7,148 bases of DNA, from the NCBI GenBank assembly GCA_030837935.1, contig JAUQXU010000431.1, forward strand, positions 1 to 7,148, given 5' to 3'. A program made the translations under genes and the position numbers. How positions within the stretch are numbered: position 1 is the first letter of the stretch; each line of letters begins with the position of its first letter. Below, one piece after another: positions 1-5,868 of this stretch. This DNA comes from Candidatus Brocadia sp. GTDB lineage: Bacteria; Planctomycetota; Brocadiia; Brocadiales; Brocadiaceae. The notes below the pieces were generated by a model, which saw nothing but the letters and a program-made list of their open reading frames with translations, did not search any database and was not told the DNA's origin.

Positions 1-696
1 ACGATGTATATTCCTACGCAAACATTTTTCTAGCCTAAAATGGTCGTTCCTTGAAAATATACAGTTATAGAATTTATCTTGATCAGCGTTGAAATAAGGC
101 GGGTCAACAAATAAAAGAGCCCCGTCTGGTGCTTTGTCAACGACATCTTCAAAATCTATAGAAGTGAGCTGTATGTTCTGAAGTTTGCAACTTGTACGAA
201 GAATATTTGCTGCCCAGTTTTTAGGTTGCATTGAATATTTATCTCCATAACCCCAATACATATTTTGAATATTCATTATCCCGCTGTAGGAAGTTCTATT
301 TAGATAAAACCAGCGTCCGGCTCTTTCAATATCGTTAGTAGGATTAAATTCTTTCTTAAAGAAAAAATGAAGTTCTCTTGTTGCTGGAAGAGAATCTCCT
401 ACGTTTACATTTTTTATAAGATCTAGTGGAATACGACTTTCTTCTGAAGTCCGTTTTAAAAAAAGGATGAGTTCCTCAGGATGGTCTCGTATTATCTTGT
501 ACACATTAATTAATTCTTCATCCAGATCATTTAAATGATTATATTGAACCTTTTTCTTTGCAAAAAAAATGCTTGCACCACCTGCAAAAGGTTCTATGTA
601 ATATTTATGTGGTGGTATATGTTTTAAAATGAGTTTTCTTGCGTAGAACTTACCACCAGCATATCTAAAAGGGCTATTAATACATTGGTTAAACAT
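1..696 (-). CDS. D12-class adenine-N6 DNA methyltransferase, N-terminal 232 residues (partial at left edge)
   Basis: The protein transfers a methyl group from S-adenosylmethionine to adenine N6 in a specific DNA site. Motifs follow the alpha-class (Dam/DpnM-like) order. SPFRYAGGK lies at about residues 8-16 (motif X type). PFAGGAS at 36-42 is the SAM-binding motif I. An acidic LNDLDEELINVY segment lies at 55-66, and a variable target-recognition region follows. The catalytic DPPY is at 198-201. Relatives are commonly about 270-300 residues, so the C-terminal end lies beyond position 1. The start at 696 is the only possible ATG, because an in-frame stop lies at 706-708. No Shine-Dalgarno is visible, and a promoter lies immediately upstream. 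The gene is clearly more AT-rich than the DUF748 and DUF1566 genes, which suggests transfer. No restriction endonuclease is visible, so I cannot tell an orphan enzyme from part of a restriction-modification system. The family call is firm; the recognition site is unknown. Confidence 0.93.
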   Translation of the reverse strand, partial: MFNQCINSPFRYAGGKFYARKLILKHIPPHKYYIEPFAGGASIFFAKKKVQYNHLNDLDEELINVYKIIRDHPEELILFLKRTSEESRIPLDLIKNVNVGDSLPATRELHFFFKKEFNPTNDIERAGRWFYLNRTSYSGIMNIQNMYWGYGDKYSMQPKNWAANILRTSCKLQNIQLTSIDFEDVVDKAPDGALLFVDPPYFNADQDKFYNCIFSRNDHFRLEKCLRRNIHR

Positions 697-704
697 ATAT
701 GGGT

Positions 705-732
705 ATTATAGTAATCATTTTTTATAAATCAA
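705..732 (-). promoter_or_regulatory. Sigma70-type promoter for the methyltransferase gene
   Basis: On the minus strand, TTGATT (727-732) is followed by a 16-nt spacer and a perfect TATAAT (705-710). Transcription would start near 698, only a base or two before the ATG at 696. The methyltransferase mRNA would therefore be leaderless or nearly so, which fits the absence of a ribosome binding site. This is inferred from sequence only. Confidence 0.7.
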
Positions 733-1035
733 GATGTTTTTTAATATTTATAGTCTTGGAACAAAAAGACAAAATAAAAAATTTCTAAAATATTTTAACG
801 GCGTTTCTTAAAAACTCCTAAACATTCCCTTGATACGTTCATTCGGGAGGCAGTGCAGTATAAAAATCATATAATGTTAGGTAGAACGTAAGTGAACAAC
901 ATCAAGCATTCAGAAATGTTGGGTTTCGTTCCTCAACCCAACCTTACACGACTATTTTTCTCTTGGTATAGTAAACAAATTCAATCTTTTATCAAAAATA
1001 TCTTAAAATTTCCGGCGTAATTCCGCCGATTCCGC
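733..1035. other. Gene-poor AT-rich intergenic stretch
   Basis: I find no credible coding region between the divergent methyltransferase and 3D-domain promoters. The stretch holds the hairpin repeat at 897-942. It also holds a small CGGCG/CGCCG inverted repeat (1013-1017 with 1024-1028, 6-nt loop) just upstream of the 3D promoter. That second hairpin has no T-tract and sits where an operator could lie, but nothing shows that it is one. Confidence 0.6.
897..942. repeat. Palindromic REP-like repeat with GTTGGGTT/AACCCAAC arms
   Basis: A perfect 8-bp inverted repeat pairs GTTGGGTT (918-925) with AACCCAAC (935-942) across a 9-nt loop. A second, overlapping inverted repeat, CAACAT (897-902) with ATGTTG (916-921), competes for the same bases, so two mutually exclusive hairpins can form. 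From memory, elements with these arms recur in intergenic regions of several bacterial groups; I cannot verify copy number here. There is no T-tract after either hairpin, so it is not a standard terminator. Confidence 0.7.
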
Positions 1036-1064
1036 TTGACATCCGCTATGTCATAAAATAGTAT
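1036..1064 (+). promoter_or_regulatory. Sigma70-type promoter upstream of the 3D-domain gene
   Basis: A perfect TTGACA (1036-1041), a 17-nt spacer and TAGTAT (1059-1064, 4 of 6 consensus) form a good promoter. Transcription would begin near 1071, giving a leader of roughly 195 nt before the ATG at 1266. That long leader contains the upstream direct-repeat copy and its small hairpin. Confidence 0.6.
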
Positions 1065-1120
1065 GTTTGCAATTATAGAACAAAGATAAAAGATGTTAGA
1101 TTTTAAGGATATATTACTTT

Positions 1121-1192
1121 ATGAAGTGAAGCAGGTAGAATATTAAGTGTCTTGCCGGGAGGCAGGCCTAAGGAACAAAGGCAGGAATAAAT
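1121..1192 (+). repeat. Upstream copy of the imperfect direct repeat flanking the 3D gene
   Basis: The core 1140-1192 (53 nt) aligns without gaps to 1689-1741, with 43 of 53 positions identical by my hand count. Before the core, ATGAAGT (1121-1127) and GGTAGAA (1134-1140) also match ATGAAGT (1662-1668) and GGTAGAA (1670-1676), which lie at the end of the 3D gene. The core contains a TGCC/GGCA stem around a GGGA loop at 1153-1164. The copy lies in the predicted leader of the 3D mRNA. Confidence 0.7.
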
Positions 1193-1265
1193 AGTAACTA
1201 TCCCTAATTCTGTCCAAGGCCGTTTTTAACGTTTCTAAAGATATTAGTGAGGCAACCATAGACTG

Positions 1266-1670
1266 ATGAAAAAACGTTTGAAACCACAGATTTCTGACAA
1301 TGCGATTCCACAGATTATTTATATGCTTGTTTTTATGTTTTTGCCCCTGAAAACAGCTTCGGCTGAAGTGTATCATATGACGGTAAGGGCTTATGATAAT
1401 TGCAAAGTATGCACGGGGAAAACCCCAAGGCATAAAGCCTATGGAATAACCAAAAGTGGAAAAGTAGCCTCACGCGGTACTGTTGCTGTGGACCCGAAGA
1501 TGATACCACTTGGAACAAAGTTAAAAATAGAAGGGTATGGGAACAAGGTTTTCAGGGCAGAAGACATTGGCAAGGCGGTCAGAGGCAGACGAATAGAGAT
1601 ATGGATGGAATCGCACAACAAAGCTTTACGATTCGGCAAGAAAAGGTTACGCGTATATGTCATGAAGTAG
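1266..1670 (+). CDS. Exported 3D-domain protein, probable cell-wall-active or peptidoglycan-binding
   Basis: This 134-residue protein has a Sec signal peptide: basic KKRLK, a hydrophobic stretch at about residues 14-28, and likely signal peptidase I cleavage after ASA at 31-33. The rest is one 3D domain. VAVDP places the first family aspartate at D76, and AEDIG the second at D100. GRRIEIW puts glutamate E111 where the third is normally aspartate. The FGKKRLRVYV tail is also typical. C46 and C49 (CKVC) match the Cys-rich segment after the TAY-like start of many relatives. The fold is related to the MltA lytic transglycosylase core, so a role in glycan cleavage or binding outside the inner membrane is inferred. 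The start at 1266 is the only ATG after an in-frame stop at 1248-1250. GTGAGG at 1247-1252 is a weak, distant ribosome site. The gene looks monocistronic. Confidence 0.88.
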   Translation: MKKRLKPQISDNAIPQIIYMLVFMFLPLKTASAEVYHMTVRAYDNCKVCTGKTPRHKAYGITKSGKVASRGTVAVDPKMIPLGTKLKIEGYGNKVFRAEDIGKAVRGRRIEIWMESHNKALRFGKKRLRVYVMK

Positions 1671-1741
1671 GTAGAAAGGTAAGGGGAAATATTAAGTGTT
1701 TTGCCAAGAGGCAGTCAGAAGAAATAAAAACAGGAATAAAT
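1662..1741 (+). repeat. Downstream copy of the imperfect direct repeat flanking the 3D gene
   Basis: It begins inside the last codons of the 3D gene (ATGAAGT, 1662-1668), includes the stop codon, and ends at 1741. Relative to the upstream copy it carries an extra 12 nt or so after GGTAGAA. The core 1689-1741 keeps the TGCC/GGCA stem, with the loop changed from GGGA to AAGA. The 549-nt offset between cores equals one gene-plus-spacer unit, which suggests an old tandem duplication. Confidence 0.7.
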
Positions 1742-1807
1742 GGAAAGGTGTCTGCTTCTACTCAAAATGACACAATTCGTATTCATTGTCATGCTCAGGA
1801 AATAGTT

Positions 1808-1835
1808 GTCAGGAGTCAGCGGTCAGCAGTTAGTT
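1808..1835 (+). repeat. Four-unit heptamer tandem repeat, GTCAGNN type
   Basis: The units are GTCAGGA, GTCAGCG, GTCAGCA and GTTAGTT, a strict 7-bp period with a conserved GTCAG core that decays in the last unit. This looks like a short microsatellite-type repeat with no coding role. Confidence 0.7.
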
Positions 1836-1907
1836 GTTATATAACATTGCATAAATAAAGCGACATTATGTAAACTGCAGATTTGCCATACGAAATTTGC
1901 CGAAAGA

Positions 1908-1939
1908 ATAAACAGACCGCTCCTATCCTACGGAGCTAA
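1908..1939. repeat. Hairpin repeat unit 1 (ATAAACAG, GCTCC/GGAGC)
   Basis: ATAAACAG (1908-1915) is followed by GCTCC (1919-1923), an 8-nt loop, GGAGC (1932-1936) and TAA. The same order recurs in unit 2, 58 bp downstream, so this is a dispersed element rather than a chance hairpin. There is no T-tract. Confidence 0.65.
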
Positions 1940-1965
1940 TCATCCGTGTGAGATATAATTTATCT

Positions 1966-1993
1966 ATAAACAGTATGCTCCTGATGGAGCTAA
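1966..1993. repeat. Hairpin repeat unit 2 (ATAAACAG, GCTCC/GGAGC)
   Basis: ATAAACAG (1966-1973) is followed by GCTCC (1977-1981), a TGAT tetraloop, GGAGC (1986-1990) and TAA. The 8-bp lead-in and both arms are identical to unit 1, while the loop and spacer differ. Conserved stems with variable loops suggest that the structure is what is kept. Confidence 0.65.
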
Positions 1994-2157
1994 AAGAATA
2001 ATTTATAAAAGTTCTGTAGAAATGACCTGTTTGTAGAAGTGAAATGTAATGAATCAAAAAACTAAATTGTTACAAACTTTCTTTTTTTAGCAAGCTTTTA
2101 AACACACCCCTTATTCCCTATGATATAGAAATTGGTAATACAGTATGCCCTTCATAG

Positions 2158-5094
2158 TTAGCGGGCATCCAGCGCGAGTGGCATTTTGACTTCCTGATCT
2201 GTAGCGGAGGCCTTCGTATCCGCCCCTAAGAGGAAGATGCGTGGTTCTGGTATGCCACCCTGCTGAACCAAGTAATCTTTTATTACTGCAGCTCGCTCCT
2301 GTGCAAGTGTACGCAAATCGCCTTCGGGAATTGGGTACTTCTCTATGAGTTTTTTTCGCGCGGCATCAATAACAGCAGTCTTGCGCACATCCTTAGGAAT
2401 CTTTGCTCCTGTTTTATCGGTTGGCGGTATCAAGTCGTAAGGGTCTTCTTTCCTGAACATTTCACGGTAGAGTTTGAGGAGGCGCTTTTGTTCATCTTCA
2501 GCAAGGGGACTTTCAGCAGGGATGTTTCGCTGAGTACGAACACGGGTCATAATTGCACGCTCTGCGAGAGCATAACGGTCAACAGATTCCACGGCAGTAC
2601 CACGCAGGTTAAGTATAAGTTGTGGCCGTTCTCCAAGCGCTTCAGCAACTTTGGCAAGCTTTGACTGCTGTTCCTGGCTGAGGGCATTTGAACCTGGCGT
2701 AAAGATTACAAAGTCCAATTCCTCACCTTCATCTCCTACCAGCGCGCCAAGCATTTTAAATGGGGACGTTGCTGCCTTGACGATAAGATTAACAAATGCC
2801 TTGATTATCAGAGGCGCAAGCCTGAACTGCGGATCATTGAGATCACCGTGCACGGGAAGATTAAGATCTATTACACCACGGGAATCCTTAAGTATGGCAA
2901 TTGCAAGACGAACCGGCAGGGTGGTTGCATCCGGACTTTCTATCTTTTCTCCAAGGGTAAACTGATCCATGACAATGTGATTTTCGCCTATCAGGATTTT
3001 TTGTGAAAGTTTATAGTGCAATTCAAGCGATAGTTTCCCCTTTTCAATTTTGTATCCGGCAAATTTCCCTGAATACGGGGAAAAGGTGGTAAGTTCAATA
3101 CCATGAAAATTCATGGTGATGTCTGTATAAGCCTGCTCACTCAATGGGTTAATCTTCCCCTGTATGACGACTGGAGCATATTTGTCCACCTGACCTTTTA
3201 AATCAATATCTGCGTGCGCAAGCTGTTCGGAAGAAAGCCCCTTCACTGTTCCGTTCAGATCCTGGATAGCCGTGGTAAAATTTGGTTTGAGCGAAAGGTC
3301 TGCAAAATTCATGGAACTATCGATTATGCTGACCTGATCAATACGGATGGGTAATTGGCTACCATTTGCTTGCTGTCTCTTCGTTTCCGCTAAAGGTTTT
3401 TTTTCTTTTACGAGAATGTGTTGAACATTGGCAGTGCGATCAGGCCCTATGACAATGCGTGTATAGAGGCCACGGGCGACAATCTCCCGAATTGAAAGGG
3501 ATGCCGGATCGTTGTCATATTTTACCTGCCCGAGGTCAAGTCGTTCCCAACGGACAAAATCTTCAGAAAGTACTGAATCGAGAACACGGGCTGACTCTAT
3601 CCAAATATCGCCGCCAAAATCAACATGCTGTTCCGTATCAGGCCGCGAGAAATTAAGATGACCATTGAGCGACATGGCTCCGTCGTTTATCTCGAGTTGT
3701 GTGTACTTTTTTACATAAGGGTCAAATGGCGGAAGCGCTACTTTTGAAATCTGCACGTCTAAATCTGCTGTAAGAGGATCGGGTGATACCGTACCGGTAA
3801 CTTTCATTGTCCCTGTTTGATTCAAACCTACCTGCAACTCGATGTGTGCTGCGCCTGGCGCGCCAATCTTAACGTCTTCAATCTTCAGATTCACCGGCGA
3901 AAGATCAAGTTGCGTTACAGGTACGGTGGTTTGATCTTTCATGTGGAGGGCATAATCAGCTATCTCGATCTTGTTGATACTGATTTGCCATCCTCCGGAC
4001 GCTGACGGAGTCTTTGGATGTGTCGCTTGTGAGCCATCGGTTGTTTTAGGTTTGAACATTTTTTGTAAACTGAATTTGCCATCTTTATCCAGCATGCCAC
4101 GAATCTTTGCTGAGTCGCTTTGGATAAGGGCGATTTTCATTTCGTGTTTTTGGTAATCAAGTTCTGCACCGCTAAAGGAAAGGAGTGGGAGGGTAATTGC
4201 CTCTTCACCATCTTCTTTACTAAGGATTGCAAGAGAACGAATGTTTATCCTGCTGTCTTGCAAGCGTAATTCAGGATGCCCCTCTGTACTATCGAATTCG
4301 TACGTTCCAATGATGTCCAGTTCCCCCTTGGTTATTTCAAAATTAAGCTGATCCTGCAAGTATGCCCACAGTTTTCTGAGCTTAATTCCCGTAAGTTCCA
4401 GGCTACCCTTTGAGCACATGGGCGCCATGCTGATATTACCGCGATATTTCAAGGTTGCGCCTTGCTCCGTGGCGGCTTCGAACTCATATAGTCCCTCGCG
4501 GTTGGGCCGTGTTGTAAAATTTTTTAAGGAAAAACCGAGGGCTGCTATCTGTTCTTTGAAAGGCGTTGGTCGCGTGTGATCCTCAAAGACCATTTGTGCG
4601 CGATTGACAACAAAATGTTGAATGAGAAGAGGAATAGTGGCCCTTTGTTGCGCCCTGCTCTTTTCCCTGGCTGGTGGAACTAAATCATAGAAATTGAATG
4701 TTCCGTCCTTTAGTCTCCTGATGCTTGAATAGGGGGCAGTCAGCTGAACTTCAGAGAAGGTATATGCCCAGCGAAATATCGAACTTGTCTGGAAATTGAT
4801 GTAGAGTTCATCAAAACTCATGAACCGCTCACCATTTTGTTCGTGTAAAGTAAACCCCCGCAGCGTGGCTGACAGGGCAAAGGGGTTCATACGCAATTCA
4901 CCCAGTTCCACGTTACGTCCTGTGTAAGCAGAAAGCTTTTCTATCAACCGGGTCTTAACCAGCGGCGGCAGTACGAAAAAGCCGACACCTGCATAGAGAG
5001 CAATCAGAAAGCTCCCAATGATTACGACACGAGCCGGCCAGGACCAGGCAGTAAAGTTACGACCAACGCGAAAGAAAGATTTGGCATGTGACAT
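2158..5094 (-). CDS. DUF748 family AsmA-like inner-membrane-anchored envelope protein
   Basis: This 978-residue protein has one N-terminal membrane anchor at about residues 23-42, so nearly all of it should lie in the periplasm. The next part is AsmA-like: YTGRNVELGEL and NPFALSATLRGFTL near residues 57-82, then VNRAQMVFEDH, a typical DUF748 phrase. Long alternating beta-strand sequence fills the middle. The C-terminal part has FTPGSNALSQEQQSKL from residue 798, and RAAVIKDYLVQQGG near the end; together these resemble a split OmpA-like fold. AsmA-clan proteins such as TamB and YhdP form hydrophobic grooves spanning the envelope and help phospholipid transport or outer-membrane assembly. A similar role is inferred here, not shown. 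The start at 5094 is supported by AAGGGAG 7 nt upstream. It lies downstream of two decayed genes and may share their promoter. Confidence 0.88.
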   Translation of the reverse strand: MSHAKSFFRVGRNFTAWSWPARVVIIGSFLIALYAGVGFFVLPPLVKTRLIEKLSAYTGRNVELGELRMNPFALSATLRGFTLHEQNGERFMSFDELYINFQTSSIFRWAYTFSEVQLTAPYSSIRRLKDGTFNFYDLVPPAREKSRAQQRATIPLLIQHFVVNRAQMVFEDHTRPTPFKEQIAALGFSLKNFTTRPNREGLYEFEAATEQGATLKYRGNISMAPMCSKGSLELTGIKLRKLWAYLQDQLNFEITKGELDIIGTYEFDSTEGHPELRLQDSRINIRSLAILSKEDGEEAITLPLLSFSGAELDYQKHEMKIALIQSDSAKIRGMLDKDGKFSLQKMFKPKTTDGSQATHPKTPSASGGWQISINKIEIADYALHMKDQTTVPVTQLDLSPVNLKIEDVKIGAPGAAHIELQVGLNQTGTMKVTGTVSPDPLTADLDVQISKVALPPFDPYVKKYTQLEINDGAMSLNGHLNFSRPDTEQHVDFGGDIWIESARVLDSVLSEDFVRWERLDLGQVKYDNDPASLSIREIVARGLYTRIVIGPDRTANVQHILVKEKKPLAETKRQQANGSQLPIRIDQVSIIDSSMNFADLSLKPNFTTAIQDLNGTVKGLSSEQLAHADIDLKGQVDKYAPVVIQGKINPLSEQAYTDITMNFHGIELTTFSPYSGKFAGYKIEKGKLSLELHYKLSQKILIGENHIVMDQFTLGEKIESPDATTLPVRLAIAILKDSRGVIDLNLPVHGDLNDPQFRLAPLIIKAFVNLIVKAATSPFKMLGALVGDEGEELDFVIFTPGSNALSQEQQSKLAKVAEALGERPQLILNLRGTAVESVDRYALAERAIMTRVRTQRNIPAESPLAEDEQKRLLKLYREMFRKEDPYDLIPPTDKTGAKIPKDVRKTAVIDAARKKLIEKYPIPEGDLRTLAQERAAVIKDYLVQQGGIPEPRIFLLGADTKASATDQEVKMPLALDAR

Positions 5095-5176
5095 GTCTTT
5101 TCTCCCTTGATATTTTCGGTTTTCCCAAACCGCACCAGAGGTACTTCCCGGGTTCGGGTTCCAATGGAACAGGCAT
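5057..5176 (-). pseudogene. 39-codon remnant resembling the start of a CDGSH iron-sulfur domain protein
   Basis: A strong ribosome site, AGGAG (5184-5188), lies 7 nt before an ATG at 5176. The frame begins MPVPLEPEPGK, then YLWCGLGKPK. CDGSH proteins start much like this: a short Pro-rich lead, a (E/D)xG-K turn, then YxWCxCGxSK before the PFCDGSH cluster motif. Here W14 and C15 are kept, but the second cysteine is Leu17. The expected cysteine, aspartate and histidine ligands never appear, because the frame runs 38 nt into the DUF748 gene and stops at 5057-5059. It cannot bind a 2Fe-2S cluster as it stands. It begins 49 nt after the SagB-type remnant. A chance resemblance over about 20 residues is possible, but the well-placed ribosome site argues for a former gene. 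Confidence 0.5.
5102..5108 (-). promoter_or_regulatory. Shine-Dalgarno that sets the DUF748 start
   Basis: AAGGGAG on the minus strand lies 7 nt before the ATG at 5094. It lies inside the CDGSH-like remnant. Just upstream is an inverted repeat, CGGTTT (5117-5122) with AAACCG (5127-5132) around a 4-nt loop, which could fold in the DUF748 leader. Confidence 0.7.
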
Positions 5177-5225
5177 TTTTTTGCTCCTGTACATTAGCGA
5201 AGCAATTAATTCTTCTTTTTACATC

Positions 5226-5642
5226 TCATACCTTGCCCACCGGCGACAGATAGATAACGAACTCATCTTTTCCATCAATTCGAAGTAACCGGTCAAAAGC
5301 TTCCTGATCATAGGCGGCAATGGCGCACGTCCCGGCACCAATCGATTCGCATGCAAGATAGAGGTTCTGACATACATGCCCCACATCGATAGCAATAACC
5401 TTATGGGCTGCCAGGTGGTAGCGCCACTCCATCCGGTAAGGAATGGCCGCCAGATGAACGTCACCGATGCATTCCCAGGGTAGGGCTGCCGGAAAACGGC
5501 ATCGACAATCTTTCCGGCAAGCTGATCTTCAGAAAATTCAAAGAGCAATTGATGTGAAATGTGAAAAGTCGATTTCTTTCCGGATACTATCTTTGAGAAA
5601 GTATCGGTATTGCCCTATCAAATCTTCATTCATATTCTTCAT
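5226..5642 (-). pseudogene. SagB-type nitroreductase family dehydrogenase, broken by internal deletion and frameshift
   Basis: Intact SagB-type enzymes are FMN-binding oxidoreductases of roughly 200-250 residues. Three pieces remain, in order, in different frames. Piece 1 starts at 5642 (or ATG 5633, better spaced from GGGA) and carries YRYFLKDSIRKEIDFS, the usual N-terminus; its frame stops at 5538-5540. Piece 2, from about 5548, reads FEFSEDQLAGKIVDAVFRQ and SVTFIW. Piece 3 reads AIPYRMEWRYHLAAHKV, GHVCQNLYLACESIGAG and DEFVIYLSPVGKV to the stop at 5226. Between pieces 1 and 2 about 100 residues are missing, including the Arg-rich flavin-phosphate segment. Between pieces 2 and 3 the frame shifts at 5448-5449, where restoring one base would give W-x-A-I-P-Y-R. 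A plausible promoter is still present upstream. Function is certainly lost. Confidence 0.87.
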
Positions 5643-5675
5643 CCCTATTTCTCATTGAGTGAGTTTGCACCGCAC

Positions 5676-5704
5676 AGTATAACATCAGCCAAATTTCTTT
5701 ACAA
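5676..5704 (-). promoter_or_regulatory. Sigma70-type promoter upstream of the SagB-type pseudogene
   Basis: On the minus strand, TTGTAA (5699-5704), a 17-nt spacer and TATACT (5676-5681, 5 of 6 consensus) precede the remnant, with transcription predicted near 5669. I see no clear promoter between 5226 and 5094, so this site may now serve DUF748 through the decayed leader genes. Confidence 0.6.
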
Positions 5705-5816
5705 AAGAATACCCAGACACTTCGTTCATTGAAAGCACGAAGAAAACGACGTAAAAGAGATAGAAAGAGTTTGTAATAGTATAGGAAGGAACACGGGAAA
5801 AATCATCATAAAGAGA

Positions 5817-5845
5817 TTGCCGATCATTTAAAATTTCATTATACT
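5817..5845 (+). promoter_or_regulatory. Sigma70-type promoter for the small ORF and DUF1566 gene
   Basis: TTGCCG (5817-5822), a 17-nt spacer and TATACT (5840-5845) predict a start near 5852. This is just ahead of AAAGGA (5854-5859) and the ATG at 5869. The tight promoter, ribosome site and start order supports translation of the small ORF. Confidence 0.6.
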
Positions 5846-5868
5846 ACAGCAGCAAAGGATTAAAGAAT

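Larger units (their letters stand above)
1671..2157. other. Gene-free intergenic region between convergent 3D and DUF748 genes
   Basis: An open frame at 1601-1858 overlaps the 3D gene, lacks a ribosome binding site and resembles nothing I know, so I do not call it. The region holds the downstream direct repeat, a 7-bp tandem repeat (1808-1835) and two GCTCC/GGAGC hairpin units (1908-1993). Beyond these it is AT-rich, with no clear intrinsic terminator for either gene. Confidence 0.6.

Noticed and set aside
1093..1146. 17-codon frame in the 3D leader
   Set aside because: It is short, has no clear ribosome site and has no recognisable product; it is more likely untranslated leader.
1140..1192. 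Cyclic-di-GMP (GEMM) riboswitch in the 3D leader, suggested by GGCCTAAGG
   Set aside because: The rest of the GEMM consensus is absent and the segment is simply part of the direct repeat.
1601..1858. 85-codon plus-strand frame overlapping the end of the 3D gene
   Set aside because: There is no ribosome site, it overlaps the 3D gene by 70 nt in another frame, and it runs through the direct repeat and the heptamer repeat.
2145..2168. ATGCCC/GGGCAT inverted repeat spanning the DUF748 stop codon, considered as a terminator
   Set aside because: It has a 12-nt loop and no T-tract on either strand, and most of one arm is coding sequence.
2651..2965. 104-codon plus-strand frame inside DUF748, and similar frames at 3459-3656, 3817-4005 and 3971-4156
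   Set aside because: They are antisense shadows of the conserved DUF748 frame, without ribosome sites or recognisable products.
5158..5170. GTTCC-AAT-GGAAC hairpin followed by a T-run on the plus strand, considered as a terminator
   Set aside because: No plus-strand gene ends just upstream. On the minus strand the T-run is the A-rich spacer between the ribosome site and the CDGSH-like start.
5219..5548. 109-codon minus-strand frame as an intact gene
   Set aside because: Only its first third matches SagB-type proteins. After the frameshift at 5448 its translation is out of frame with the conserved C-terminus.
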